Source of the DNA: Acidiphilium sp. PA
Lineage (GTDB): Bacteria > Pseudomonadota > Alphaproteobacteria > Acetobacterales > Acetobacteraceae
Direction: 5' to 3'
Assembly (NCBI RefSeq): GCF_026191915.1
Contig: NZ_JAIMBY010000015.1
Coordinates: 1 to 64,000, forward strand
Length of the DNA stretch: 64,000 bases
The stretch's first letter is position 1; the number at the start of each line of letters is the position of its first letter. The notes beneath the pieces are model-generated. The model worked only from the letters and a program-made list of their open reading frames with translations, ran no database searches and was not told the origin of the DNA. Position numbers and translations under genes: made by a program. Shown in pieces: positions 17,105 through 25,758 of the stretch.

Positions 17105-17845
17105 ATGCTCCGGCTGAACGGCGTCGGCCGACGCTTTGCCAACAACGTCACCGCGCTGGAAAATATCACGACACGGATCGAGCCGGGCGCCTTCGTCGTC
17201 CTGCTCGGCCCGTCCGGCTGCGGCAAATCGACCCTGCTGCGGATCCTGGCCGGGCTCGATGCGCCCGATACCGGCAGCCTGACCTGGGATGACCATGCCC
17301 CGCCCGGGCCCGGCGACATCGGCTTCGTGTTTCAGGACGCGACGCTGCTGCCCTGGGCGAGTGCCGAAGCCAATGTCTTCCTGCCGCTGCGGCTTGCCGG
17401 ACAATCGTTTGAGACCGCCCGGCCGGTCGTGCGCGACAGTCTGGCCCGGCTCGGCCTCGCCGGCTTTGAACAGGCCCGACCCGCCGCGCTCTCGGGCGGC
17501 ATGCGCATGCGCGTCTCGATCGCGCGCGCGCTCGTCTCGCGCCCGAAACTCCTCCTGATGGACGAACCCTTCGCAGCGCTCGATGAATTCACCCGCCACC
17601 GCCTGCAGGACGATCTTTACGCCCTGTGGCGGGAAGCCCGCACCACCATCGTGTTCGTGACCCACTCGATCTACGAAGCCGCCTATCTCGCCTCGCGCAT
17701 CATCGTCATGTCGCCCCGGCCCGGCCGGATCGCCGCCGAACTCACCTGCGGTCTGCCCGATACGAACAACCGCCGGACCGATCCCGCCTATGCCGCGCTC
17801 ACCACGCAGGTCACTGAAACCCTGCGCGCGGTGATGCCCGCATGA
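17105..17845 (+). CDS. ABC transporter ATP-binding protein (SsuB/TauB type)
   Basis: The 246-residue cytoplasmic ATPase of the importer encoded here. The Walker A motif GPSGCGKST is at 35-43, the Q-loop VFQDATLLPW near 77, the signature LSGGMRMRVSIARAL near 133, Walker B LLLMDEPFAALDEF near 153, and the switch His in FVTHSIYEA near 188. The Met-Arg-Met form of the signature loop instead of the usual QRQR is a mild variant. It overlaps the permease by 4 bp (ATGA). SsuB/TauB/NrtD-like spacing supports an oxyanion, sulfonate or heterocycle importer. Confidence 0.92.
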   Translation: MLRLNGVGRRFANNVTALENITTRIEPGAFVVLLGPSGCGKSTLLRILAGLDAPDTGSLTWDDHAPPGPGDIGFVFQDATLLPWASAEANVFLPLRLAGQSFETARPVVRDSLARLGLAGFEQARPAALSGGMRMRVSIARALVSRPKLLLMDEPFAALDEFTRHRLQDDLYALWREARTTIVFVTHSIYEAAYLASRIIVMSPRPGRIAAELTCGLPDTNNRRTDPAYAALTTQVTETLRAVMPA

Positions 17846-18621
17846 CCAGGCTGGAACGCGCTGCCCCGATCGCCTTCGGCGTGCTCGGCCTGCTGCTCTG
17901 GCAGGCGGCGGTCGGCCTGATGCACGTGCCGGTCTATGTGCTGCCCGGCCCGATCGCGATCGTCGCGGCCTTCTGGGCGGACCATGCCTCGCTGCTGGTC
18001 TCGCTGCTCTCCACTCTTGCCGTCACCGCCGTGGCGCTTTTGGCCGCCGCCAGCCTCGGCATGGTCCTCGCCCTCGCCATGGCGGCCAGCCGCCTCGCCC
18101 GCGCCGCCATTCAGCCCTGGGCGGTGGTGCTGCAGGTCACGCCGGTGGTCGCCATTGCGCCGCTGATCATCATCTGGGTCAACCAGCAATTCGCCGCTTT
18201 GGTGGTCTGCGCCACCATCGTCGCCTTTTTTCCGGTGCTGTCGAACACCGCCGCCGGCCTCGCCGCCACCCCGCCCGAACTCGCCGACCTGTTCCGCCTC
18301 AATGGCGCCACCCGCCGCCAGACCCTGTTCCTGCTCCGCCTGCCCGCCGCCTTGCCCTATTTTCTCGCAGGCCTGCGCATCGCCGGCACGCTGGCCCTGG
18401 TCGGCGCCGTCGTCGCCGAATTCGTCGCGAGCTCCGGCGGATTTGCCTCGGGCCTCGCCGGCCGCATCCTCGAATCCGGCTACCGGCTGGAGATCGCCCG
18501 CATGTTCGCCGCCCTCACCCTGCTCGCGATCACCGGCATTCTGATCTACGCCGCCCTCGGTGCGTTCGAACGCCTGATCCTGCGGCGGTTCGGCGCGGGG
18601 CCGCCCGGCGATGCGGCGTAA
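17842..18621 (+). CDS. ABC transporter permease (SsuC/TauC type)
   Basis: A 259-residue membrane permease with about six helices. The cytoplasmic coupling loop (EAA-like) reads ELADLFRLNGATRRQTLFLL near 148, followed by RLPAALPYFLAGLRI. It forms the membrane channel with the binding protein and ATPase just upstream. The N-terminal helix begins near residue 8 (PIAFGVLGLLLWQAAVGLM). The gene ends the operon 61 bp before the convergent folC stop. No strong hairpin terminator is visible in that gap. Confidence 0.9.
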   Translation: MTRLERAAPIAFGVLGLLLWQAAVGLMHVPVYVLPGPIAIVAAFWADHASLLVSLLSTLAVTAVALLAAASLGMVLALAMAASRLARAAIQPWAVVLQVTPVVAIAPLIIIWVNQQFAALVVCATIVAFFPVLSNTAAGLAATPPELADLFRLNGATRRQTLFLLRLPAALPYFLAGLRIAGTLALVGAVVAEFVASSGGFASGLAGRILESGYRLEIARMFAALTLLAITGILIYAALGAFERLILRRFGAGPPGDAA

Positions 18622-18681
18622 GCCATAACTGGTTTGTGCGGACTGAACCGAAGCGAAACCGATGGCGTCGCGGCCCCGTCC

Positions 18682-19968
18682 TCACCCCGCGACCAGCGCC
18701 TGACGGGCGAGGATCACCCCGGCGAGGTAGAGCGAGCCGCAGATCAGCACCCGTTTCGGGACGGTATCGGCCGCGAGCTGGCGCAAGGCGGCGTCGAGCG
18801 TGGGGCCGGCGGTCGCGATGCCGCCCGAGGCGGCGATGATCTGCTCGACCGGCAAAGCGAGGTGCTGGCCGGGTTCGGCGATGGCCTGGATGCTGGCGGC
18901 ATGCGGGGCGACGATGCGCAGAAACTCGGCGCAGTCCTTGGCCTGTTTCATGCCGATGATCAGATGGGTGGGGTCGGGGAAATCGGCGAGGGCTTCGGCG
19001 ATCGCTTCGGCGCCGCCGGGGTTGTGGGCGCCATCGAGCCACAGGGTCGAGCCGGGCGGCAGCGCATCGAGCAGCGGCGCGCCGAGGCGCTGCATGCGGG
19101 CAGGCCATTCGACGCTGCGCATGCCCTCGGCGTAGGCGGCATCGGGGATGGCGATTCCACTGTGGCGGAGTGCCGCGATGGCGATGCCGGCGTTGTCGCG
19201 CTGGTGCGCACCGTGCAGCGCGGGTTCGGGCAGGGTGAGGCGGCCGTGCCGGTCGGTGTAGCGCAGCCCCGCTTGCGCCGGTTCGATGGTCCAGTCCCGG
19301 CCGCTGGCGGCGAGCGGAACGCCGAGGGATTGCGCCGTGGCCTGGATGACGGCGAAGACATCCGGCCGTTGGCGACCGGTGATGGCGTGGGTGCCGGGCT
19401 TGATGATGCCGGATTTTTCATGGGCGATGATCGTATCGGTATCGCCGAGGAATTCGCGGTGATCGAGCGAGATGGCGGTGATGGCGGCGGCGCGCGGCGG
19501 CGGGATGACGTTGGTGGCGTCGAATTTGCCGCCGAGCCCGACCTCGATCACCGCAAGATCGGCCGGGGTGGCGGCGAACAGCACGAAGGCGGCGGCGGTG
19601 ATGGCTTCGAACACCGTGATCGGCGCGGCCGCGTTGACCCGTTCGACCTCGGCGAGGGCGGCATCCAGCGCATCGTCGCTCACCAGCGTGCCGGCCAGGC
19701 GGATGCGCTCGTTGAAGCGCACCAGATGCGGCGAGATATAGACATGGGTGCGCAGCCCGGCGGCTTCGGCAATGGCGCGGATGAAGGCGCAGGTGCTGCC
19801 CTTGCCGTTGGTGCCGGCGACGTGGATGGTGGGCGGCAGCCGGCGCTCGGGGTGGCCGAGCGCGGCGAGCAGGCGTTCGAGCCGTTCGAGGCGCAGATCG
19901 ATCAGTTTGGGGTAGAGCGTGTGCAGACGCTCCAGCCGCTGGTCGATCCGCGAGGCGATGGCGCTCAC
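18682..19968 (-). CDS. folC: Dihydrofolate synthase / folylpolyglutamate synthase
   Basis: A Mur-ligase-fold enzyme of 428 residues that joins glutamate to dihydropteroate and extends folate polyglutamate tails. The P-loop AGTNGKGST is at 51-59, followed by the substrate segment [15 protein letters not shown] near 78. [13 protein letters not shown] near 142 and the DHREFLGDT region near 170 are typical, and the C-terminal ligase domain has [14 protein letters not shown] near 312. It overlaps accD by 4 bp, the common alphaproteobacterial accD-folC pair. Coding-strand codons are C-rich. Confidence 0.94.
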   Translation of the reverse strand: MSAIASRIDQRLERLHTLYPKLIDLRLERLERLLAALGHPERRLPPTIHVAGTNGKGSTCAFIRAIAEAAGLRTHVYISPHLVRFNERIRLAGTLVSDDALDAALAEVERVNAAAPITVFEAITAAAFVLFAATPADLAVIEVGLGGKFDATNVIPPPRAAAITAISLDHREFLGDTDTIIAHEKSGIIKPGTHAITGRQRPDVFAVIQATAQSLGVPLAASGRDWTIEPAQAGLRYTDRHGRLTLPEPALHGAHQRDNAGIAIAALRHSGIAIPDAAYAEGMRSVEWPARMQRLGAPLLDALPPGSTLWLDGAHNPGGAEAIAEALADFPDPTHLIIGMKQAKDCAEFLRIVAPHAASIQAIAEPGQHLALPVEQIIAASGGIATAGPTLDAALRQLAADTVPKRVLICGSLYLAGVILARQALVAG

Positions 19969-20834
19969 GCCGCGAGCGGTTCCGCCGCCGGGACGTGGAG
20001 CAGGCCGAGCAGGCGGCCGAGTGTTGCGGTAAGCTCGCCGCGCGGGGTGACCATGTCGATCATGCCGTGTTCGAGCAGATATTCGGCGCGCTGGAAGCCC
20101 TCCGGCAGTTTCTCGCGGATGGTCTCCTCGATCACGCGCGCGCCGGCGAAGCCGATCAGCGCGTTGGGTTCGGCGATCTGGATGTCGCCCAGCATGGCGA
20201 AGGAGGCGGTGACGCCGCCGGTGGTGGGGTCGGTGAGGATCACGATATAGGGCAGGCCGGCCTCGCGCACCATTTGCACGGCGATGGTGGTGCGCGGCAT
20301 CTGCATCAGGCTGATCGGGCCTTCCTGCATCCGCGCGCCGCCCGAAGCGGTGTAGACGATGAGGGCGGCGCGTTGCAGCACGGCGAGGCGGGCGGCGCTG
20401 ACCAGCGCCTCGCCCATCGCGGCACCCATCGAGCCGCCCATGAAGCGGAAATCCATCGCCATGACGACGGCTTTATGGCCGCCGACGCTGCCGTGGGCGA
20501 CCAGCACCGCATCGTCCATGCCGGTTTTTTTGCGCGAGTCCGACAGACGATCGGAGTAGCGCTTCTTGTCCTGAAACTTCAGCGGATCGGCCGGGACTTT
20601 CGGCAGGTCGATGCGGGTGAAACTGGCATCATCGAAGGTCCAGCCCAGGCGCTCCTGCGCGGTGGCGCGCATGTGATGGCCGCAATGCGGGCAGACTTTC
20701 CGCGCGGCTTCGAGCTCGCGGTGGAAGATCATCTGCTGGCATTGCGGACATTGGTGCCAGAGATTGTCCGGCGCTTCCTTGCGCCCCAGCAGGGTGCGGA
20801 CGCGCGGGCGGACGAATTCGGTGAGCCAGTTCAT
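19965..20834 (-). CDS. accD: Acetyl-CoA carboxylase carboxyltransferase subunit beta
   Basis: The beta half of the carboxyltransferase that makes malonyl-CoA from acetyl-CoA and carboxybiotin. The N-terminal zinc ribbon has Cys29, Cys32, Cys48 and Cys51 ([19 protein letters not shown]). The crotonase-like core shows [19 protein letters not shown] near 180 and [16 protein letters not shown] near 222, with [20 protein letters not shown] near 248. At 289 residues it has the usual length. The gene lies between folC and a Pro/Gln-rich protein. It contributes to fatty-acid synthesis together with fabI elsewhere in the window. Confidence 0.96.
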   Translation of the reverse strand: MNWLTEFVRPRVRTLLGRKEAPDNLWHQCPQCQQMIFHRELEAARKVCPHCGHHMRATAQERLGWTFDDASFTRIDLPKVPADPLKFQDKKRYSDRLSDSRKKTGMDDAVLVAHGSVGGHKAVVMAMDFRFMGGSMGAAMGEALVSAARLAVLQRAALIVYTASGGARMQEGPISLMQMPRTTIAVQMVREAGLPYIVILTDPTTGGVTASFAMLGDIQIAEPNALIGFAGARVIEETIREKLPEGFQRAEYLLEHGMIDMVTPRGELTATLGRLLGLLHVPAAEPLAA

Positions 20835-20844
20835 CGTGGCGCGA

Positions 20845-21291
20845 TCAGAAGATGTCGTTGATGATGCTGTCGCCGATGCCGAACCCGGCGCCCATGGTGA
20901 TGGCGCGCCCGAAACCCGAGTTCAGGAAGCCGCCGAGGATGCCGCCCTGCTGCTGCGGCGGGTAGCCCTGTTGCGGCGGGTAGCCCTGTGGCGGGTAATT
21001 CTGTTGCTGCGGGGCGCCCCAGGGCTGCTGGGTCTGCGGCACCGAGCTCATCGGCGGCGCCTGGTTGGCGACGAAGCCGTGCAGCGCCTGCAGCAGGTTG
21101 GCGACCTGATTCTGCTCGGCCTGGATCGCCAGGGCGATCTCTTTCAGATCGAGCATCCATTCCCGCGCATCCGGGTTGCCGGCCTGCGATGCGGCCTGCA
21201 ATTTGCCCGCCAGGGCCTTGAGGGACTGCACGGTCTGATCGGCCTGACCCTGCAGTTGGGAATACTGGCTGTCGATGGTCTGGATATCCAT
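20845..21291 (-). CDS. Pro/Gln-rich small protein with helical N-terminus
   Basis: A 148-residue protein of unknown function. Residues 1-75 form a heptad-like helical region ([20 protein letters not shown] onward) that could be a coiled coil. Residues 78-118 are a low-complexity Pro/Gln/Tyr tract with three near-repeats of YPPQ(Q)G. Residues 118-148 are glycine-rich and amphipathic ([16 protein letters not shown] ... [11 protein letters not shown]), resembling the C-terminal membrane-associating tails of several periplasmic or vesicle proteins. No signal peptide is seen. It lies 10 bp upstream of accD on the same strand and may share its promoter. Confidence 0.7.
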   Translation of the reverse strand: MDIQTIDSQYSQLQGQADQTVQSLKALAGKLQAASQAGNPDAREWMLDLKEIALAIQAEQNQVANLLQALHGFVANQAPPMSSVPQTQQPWGAPQQQNYPPQGYPPQQGYPPQQQGGILGGFLNSGFGRAITMGAGFGIGDSIINDIF

Positions 21292-21363
21292 GATCGCGGC
21301 TCCTGGGAGGTTGTCCGTCCTATATAGGCGCTCTCCGGCCGAAAGTCAGGCGGGGCCGAACCC

Positions 21364-22107
21364 TCATGCGGCCTGACGCGCGCCGGTGCGATAGGCGGCG
21401 CAGGCGGCACCGAACGCGGCGAACAGGCGCTGACGGTCCGGCGCGCCCAGCACGTCCCATTCCGGATGCCATTGCACGGCGAGGGCGAAGCCCTTGGCAT
21501 CCGCGACGCGGACCGCTTCGATCGTGCCGTCCGGCGCGGTCGCTTCGACCACGAGGCGGGGCGCGAGGCGGTCGATCGCCTGGCCGTGCAGCGAATTGAC
21601 CATGATCGTCTCGCTGCCGCAGATCCGCGCGATACTGCCGGTCAGGCTGACCGGATGGCGGACGGCGTATTGTTCGGCGCGGGTACCGACGCCGCCGCGA
21701 TGATCGTTGCGGCCGGGTACGGTGTGGACCTGCTGATGCAGCGTGCCGCCGAGCGCGACGTTGAGTTCCTGCAAGCCGCGGCAGATGCCGAATACCGGCA
21801 TGCCGCGCGCGATGGCGGCGAGCAGCAGGGGCAGGGTTGTCGCATCGCGGTCCGGGTCGTGCGCGTCGGGGGTTTCATCGATGGTCGCGCCGTAGCGCGC
21901 GGGCATGACGTTGCTCGGGCTGCCGTTGAACAGGATGCCGTCCAGCCGGTCGAGCACGGCGAGCATGGCTTCGCCTTCCGGCGGGATGAGCAGGGGCACC
22001 GCATCGGCCGCGCGCATCAGGGCCTCGCCGTAGCGGGCGGGGGTGGCGTGCTGGTGGTGGTTGTTGATGAGCTTGGTGCAGGCGGGGATGCCGATGATGT
22101 TTGTCAT
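21364..22107 (-). CDS. Gamma-glutamyl-gamma-aminobutyrate hydrolase family protein (peptidase C26)
   Basis: A class I glutamine amidotransferase-like hydrolase of 247 residues, related to PuuD. The catalytic triad is visible as Cys109 (FGICRGLQELN), His214 and Glu216 (VQWHPEWD). The N-terminal strand NIIGIPAC and the LILF-like DGILFNGSPSNV segment near 57 are family features, where NGSPSNV replaces the usual PGG(G)D/S loop. Likely substrates are gamma-glutamyl amides such as gamma-glutamyl-GABA, but no putrescine pathway genes are adjacent. I use the Met at 22107; an upstream Met at 22140 is possible. Confidence 0.85.
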   Translation of the reverse strand: MTNIIGIPACTKLINNHHQHATPARYGEALMRAADAVPLLIPPEGEAMLAVLDRLDGILFNGSPSNVMPARYGATIDETPDAHDPDRDATTLPLLLAAIARGMPVFGICRGLQELNVALGGTLHQQVHTVPGRNDHRGGVGTRAEQYAVRHPVSLTGSIARICGSETIMVNSLHGQAIDRLAPRLVVEATAPDGTIEAVRVADAKGFALAVQWHPEWDVLGAPDRQRLFAAFGAACAAYRTGARQAA

Positions 22108-22171
22108 GACCCCGGTGTTTATCGGGATGGCGCGCGCCATCCAATCAGATTTTTCTCATGGCTGGGTGTTG

Positions 22172-23374
22172 TCACGGCGGATTTCGGGGGCGGAACCGGC
22201 CGGCGAGCACGGCGAGGGCGGCGCAGCCGAGCATGGTGAACGCCATCGGCCGGGCGGTGCCATCCGCGAAGCCGCCGACCACGGCGCCGGCGATCGCGCC
22301 GCCGAGATACTGCCACGTGCCCATCAGCGCGGAGGCCGAGCCGGCATGCGCCTGATGGCGCGACAGGGCGGCCACCATCGTGCTCGGCAGGGCGAACCCA
22401 TAGCTGGCCTGGCAGACGAACAGGGCGAGCACGAGGGCAACGGCGCCGCTGCCCAGCACCGCTGCCGTGCTCAGGGCGAGCGTGCCGCCGAGCAGCAGGA
22501 GGATCGAGGCGCCGATCACCGGCCGCAGGCCGACGCGGGCGACCAGATGCGGGTTCCATTGGTTAAAGCCGATATAAATTGCGGCGTTGGCGCCGAACAG
22601 GGCCGCATAGGCGAGCGGCCGCCAGTGGAACTGGCCGATGAACACGCCCGGTGTGCCGGTGAGATAGGCGAACAGCGCGCCGATCGCGAAGGTGCCGGTC
22701 AGCGCGTTGGTGAGAAAGGCGCGGTCGGTCGCGATCTGCCCGTAGCGAAGCAGGATCGAGCGGAAGCCGATCAGGCTGCGGCGCGCCGCGGGCAGCGTGT
22801 CGGGCAGTTTGAACCAGACCAGGGCGAGTGCGGCAACGCCGTAGGCGGCGGCGATCACGAAAATCCACCGCCAGGACCCGACCGAGACGACGGCGCTGCC
22901 GATGATCGGCGCGATGATCGGTGCCACGCCCATGACCAGCATGAGTTTGGAGAACAGCATGGCGGCGGCCGGGCCATCCGCCACGTCGCGCACCATGGCC
23001 CGGGGGATGACGACCGAGGCCGAGCCGCCGAACGCGGCGAGCAGGCGGAAGGCGGAAAGCGCGCTCGTATTCCAGGCGAGGGCGCAGCCGAGCGAGGCGA
23101 GGGTGTAGAGTGTGAGGCCGAGCAGGATCGGCAGCCGGCGGCCCGCGCGATCCGAGAAGGGGCCCTGCGTCATCTGACCGATCGCAAGACCGGCGAAATA
23201 GGCCGCCAGCGTCAGTCCCGGGCCGGCGGGGTCATGGAAATCGCGGGCGATGGTGGGAAAAGCGGGTAGATACATATCGACCGAGACCGGCCCGATCGCG
23301 ATCAGGAAGCCAAGCAGCAAGGGCAGCCGGCGTGGCGGCGCGGGTGTCGCGACGAGGGTCTGGGGGGCGGACAT
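22172..23374 (-). CDS. Bcr/CflA family multidrug efflux MFS transporter
   Basis: A 400-residue, 12-helix major facilitator. The first helix has the Bcr signature GPVSVDMYLPAFPTIARDF at 29-47, then the motif-A loop DRAGRRLPILLG near 77 and the fourth-helix segment FRLLAAFGGSASVVIPRAMV near 108, all diagnostic of the Bcr/CflA drug:proton antiporters (bicyclomycin, chloramphenicol, sulfonamides in relatives). It is monocistronic on the minus strand, with a 155-bp A/T-rich leader that contains its likely promoter (around 23440-23500). The actual substrate is unknown. Confidence 0.88.
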   Translation of the reverse strand: MSAPQTLVATPAPPRRLPLLLGFLIAIGPVSVDMYLPAFPTIARDFHDPAGPGLTLAAYFAGLAIGQMTQGPFSDRAGRRLPILLGLTLYTLASLGCALAWNTSALSAFRLLAAFGGSASVVIPRAMVRDVADGPAAAMLFSKLMLVMGVAPIIAPIIGSAVVSVGSWRWIFVIAAAYGVAALALVWFKLPDTLPAARRSLIGFRSILLRYGQIATDRAFLTNALTGTFAIGALFAYLTGTPGVFIGQFHWRPLAYAALFGANAAIYIGFNQWNPHLVARVGLRPVIGASILLLLGGTLALSTAAVLGSGAVALVLALFVCQASYGFALPSTMVAALSRHQAHAGSASALMGTWQYLGGAIAGAVVGGFADGTARPMAFTMLGCAALAVLAGRFRPRNPP

Positions 23375-23529
23375 CGTACCAGTCTAACGGCTTGGTGATC
23401 GGGCGTGAACCTGCCCGCAGGTTGACCCAGGCGTGACAGGGCGGATTTTTGTGTTTTGATATCATGACAATAACGAATAAGAAATAAAAAAAGATCTGCC
23501 CCGGTGGGGTTCGCTCGATCGTGCCCGCC

Positions 23530-24117
23530 CTACGCCTGCCGCGCCGGCGCTGCCGGTGGTGGCGTGAAAGCGACAGCCGCGGCGCACGCCGTGCTGTTCG
23601 AACGATCGGGGTAGCTCACCCATTTCATGACGATATTGAGGTCCTGGATGATCGTTTCGGCTTCGATTGTCTGCCCGTCGGGGCGTTCGATGCTGGCCGT
23701 GGTGTGGCCGTCCTCGATCAGGGTAAGATCATAGCCGCGTTCAAGCGCGCCATAGGCGGTGGCGCGGATGCACCAGTTGGTCGCCGCCCCTGCCAGCACG
23801 ATATGGGTCACTTCAAGTCTCCGCAGGATTTCGGTCAGCCCGGTTTTCTCGAACGCCGAGTTGAAATGCTTGTCGATCATCGGTTCACCGTCGGCCGGCA
23901 CCAGCGCGGGGACCAGTTGCCACGCCGGACTCCCCTGGATCAGGTCCTCGTCCGCGTGCCGCACCCAGATGACCGGAACAAGCCGGCTTCGCGCGCGCTC
24001 GACGGCCTGGGCGATGTTGCCGATGATCCGATCCGCATCCCAGGCGTCGCGCATGACGCCGATTTGCGCATCAACAACGATCAGAGCGGTTTTGCCTTGT
24101 GGTGTTGTCATCGTCAT
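23530..24117 (-). CDS. Isochorismatase-family cysteine hydrolase
   Basis: A 195-residue alpha/beta hydrolase of the isochorismatase superfamily. The triad can be read as Asp16 (IVVDAQIGVM), a Lys near 83 (MIDKHFNSAF) and Cys near 116 (GAATNWCIRATAYGAL), with a cis-peptide-type V/A-G-A-A-T loop before the Cys. Such enzymes split amides, imides or vinyl ethers; the substrate is not evident. The last 25 residues are an Ala/Pro-rich tail not common in the family. It is divergent from a MarR gene that precedes a second isochorismatase-fold gene, so both may be under the same regulator. Confidence 0.85.
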   Translation of the reverse strand: MTMTTPQGKTALIVVDAQIGVMRDAWDADRIIGNIAQAVERARSRLVPVIWVRHADEDLIQGSPAWQLVPALVPADGEPMIDKHFNSAFEKTGLTEILRRLEVTHIVLAGAATNWCIRATAYGALERGYDLTLIEDGHTTASIERPDGQTIEAETIIQDLNIVMKWVSYPDRSNSTACAAAVAFTPPPAAPARQA

Positions 24118-24308
24118 TGTCTCCTCCGGTTTGGCGGGATTGTGGTGATGGGGCCGGCTGATCGGTCAGGCTCATCGGTAACAGAGCGCATGGCGTCCGT
24201 CACGCCGCACCGCGTCGGGGTCTGAACGTCGGCACGCCCAGCGTCCGGATGCCCACGGCACCGCCTGAATGCGCAAGGCAAGGCGGACCGATCAATCAGG
24301 CAATCTGA

Positions 24309-24321
24309 CAAGGTTAACTTG
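24309..24321. promoter_or_regulatory. Candidate MarR operator
   Basis: CAAGGTTAACTTG is an almost perfect dyad centred on GTTAAC (24313-24318), located 34 bp before the MarR start and in the promoter region shared with the divergent hydrolase. MarR proteins commonly bind such dyads over their own promoter. An A/T-rich stretch (GTTTATCTTACTATA, 24325-24339) directly follows and may hold the -10 region. Confidence 0.45.
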
Positions 24322-24354
24322 ACAGTTTATCTTACTATATGGCAATCGATCGGC

Positions 24355-24807
24355 ATGAACGACGAACCGAACCATCGCCGAACCGTCACCGCTCCGGCTC
24401 TGGCCCAGGATCTTCGCGCGCTGCTCGGCAAGCTGAAACGCCGGTTGCGCGAGCAGGGGCATGCGGGAGACCTCACCCCGTCCCAGGCATCCGTCCTGTT
24501 GCGGCTCGAGACGAATGGTCCGGCAACAGCCGCGGCGCTGGCGCGCGCCGAAGGGATGCGTCCGCAATCCATCGGGCCGCTCATTACCGCACTCGAGAGC
24601 GCAGGTTTGGTCAGCGGCGCGCCCGACCCCAGGGACGGCAGGCAGACCCTGCTCTCGCTCACCGAGGCCTGCCGCACCTGGGCGCACGCACAGCGCGCCG
24701 CAAAACAGGATTGGCTGACCCGCACCATCGAGGCCCGGCTTTCCGCGCAGGAGCAGACCAACCTCGCCGCCTGCCTCGCGCTGCTCAACCGGCTCGTCGA
24801 TGACTGA
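24355..24807 (+). CDS. MarR-family transcriptional regulator
   Basis: A 150-residue winged-helix dimer-forming regulator. The recognition region DLTPSQASVLLRLETNGP (about 38-55) and TAAALARAEGMRPQSIGPLI (about 57-76) form the helix-turn-helix, and the wing carries DPRDGRQTLLSLTEA near 90. This subgroup usually represses an adjacent efflux pump and its own gene, and is released by aromatic ligands. Here it sits between two isochorismatase-fold hydrolases and upstream of an MFS exporter. A longer reading from 24319 exists, but ATG 24355 matches the family start. Confidence 0.88.
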   Translation: MNDEPNHRRTVTAPALAQDLRALLGKLKRRLREQGHAGDLTPSQASVLLRLETNGPATAAALARAEGMRPQSIGPLITALESAGLVSGAPDPRDGRQTLLSLTEACRTWAHAQRAAKQDWLTRTIEARLSAQEQTNLAACLALLNRLVDD

Positions 24808-24862
24808 CGGTGCCCGCCCGGGCGCATGCAATGAACCCGATCTGATTTTGAAAGGATATCCC

Positions 24863-25426
24863 ATGGCGGTCACCACGCTCGACCCGAACACGGCCCTCAT
24901 CATCGTCGATCTGCAGAAGGGTATCGTCGCCCTACCCGTCGTCCACCCCATCGGTGGCATCATCGAGCGTGCGTGCGCGCTCGCCGCCGCCTTCCGCGCG
25001 CACCACCTGCCGGTGGTGCTCGTGAACGTGGCCGGCGGCGCGCCGGGCCGGACGGAACAACCGGCGCAAACCGGACCTCTCCCGGAAGGGTGGACGGATA
25101 TCATTCCTGATCTGCAACAACAGTCCGGTGACATCCTGATCACGAAGCGAAGCTGGGGTGCATTCGCGCGCACCGATCTCGAAGCGCGCCTGCGGGCGCT
25201 GGGCGTCACCCAGGTGGTGATCGCCGGCATCGCGACCGGAACCGGCGTGGAAGCCACCGCGCGTCAGGCCTACGAGCAGGGGTTCAATGTCACTTTGGCC
25301 ATCGACGCCATGACCGACCGGCGCCGTGAGGCGCATGACCACAGCATCAAGACCGTCTTTCCGCGCCTGGGTGAAACCGGCACCACCCAGGACATCATCG
25401 CCCTGCTGTCGGCAAGGAACCCCTGA
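24863..25426 (+). CDS. Isochorismatase-fold hydrolase lacking the usual cysteine nucleophile
   Basis: A 187-residue protein of the isochorismatase superfamily. The Asp (IIVDLQKGIV near 17) and Lys (ITKRSWGAF near 97) positions are kept, but where active members have Cys the sequence is GIATGTGVEATARQA (about 119-133), with Gly at the Cys site. A known subgroup has T-x-x-G-V-E-x-T-A-R here, so this is probably a subfamily feature and not decay. The C-terminus FPRLGETGTTQDIIALL is also typical of that subgroup. AAAGGA precedes the ATG at 24863. It is downstream of marR and followed 2 bp later by a membrane protein. Confidence 0.82.
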   Translation: MAVTTLDPNTALIIVDLQKGIVALPVVHPIGGIIERACALAAAFRAHHLPVVLVNVAGGAPGRTEQPAQTGPLPEGWTDIIPDLQQQSGDILITKRSWGAFARTDLEARLRALGVTQVVIAGIATGTGVEATARQAYEQGFNVTLAIDAMTDRRREAHDHSIKTVFPRLGETGTTQDIIALLSARNP

Positions 25427-25428
25427 GC

Positions 25429-25758
25429 ATGGCATGGCCCGACCTGGTGTCCTATGTCTTCGGCGGTGGATTCCTCGCGAACGCGATCCCGCATCTGGTC
25501 AGCGGCATGATGGGCAGGGCATTCCAGAGCCCTTTCGCCAAACCGCCGGGACGAGGGCTCTCGTCGTCGACGGTGAATGTCCTGTGGGGTAGCGGCAATA
25601 TCGTGATCGGGTATCTCCTGATATGCCGCGTCGGTGATTTCCGATTGAGGAGCACGGGCGATGCGCTGGCATGCGGTGCCGGTGCGCTGCTGATCGCCGT
25701 CTTCTCCGCCCGGCACTTTGGCCGCCTGCACGGCGGCGATCGGCCGGCGCCTCGATGA
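25429..25758 (+). CDS. Small membrane protein of unknown function
   Basis: A 109-residue protein with about three hydrophobic segments (residues 5-28, 48-68 and 78-95). The conserved-looking core FLANAIPHLVSGMMGRAFQSP, then PFAKPPGRGLSSSTVNVLWG and GNIVIGYLLI, is shared with many uncharacterised small bacterial membrane proteins that I recognise only as a family without a name. It lies between the hydrolase (2 bp upstream) and the MFS gene (4-bp ATGA overlap), so it is part of the MarR-headed operon. It may modulate the exporter, but nothing shows this directly. Confidence 0.75.
   Translation: MAWPDLVSYVFGGGFLANAIPHLVSGMMGRAFQSPFAKPPGRGLSSSTVNVLWGSGNIVIGYLLICRVGDFRLRSTGDALACGAGALLIAVFSARHFGRLHGGDRPAPR

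Noticed and set aside
24863-25426. Second isochorismatase-fold gene as a decayed pseudogene because the Cys is missing
   Set aside because: The T-x-x-G-V-E-x-T-A-R pattern at this site is known to me from an intact subgroup, and the frame, start and ribosome site are sound.
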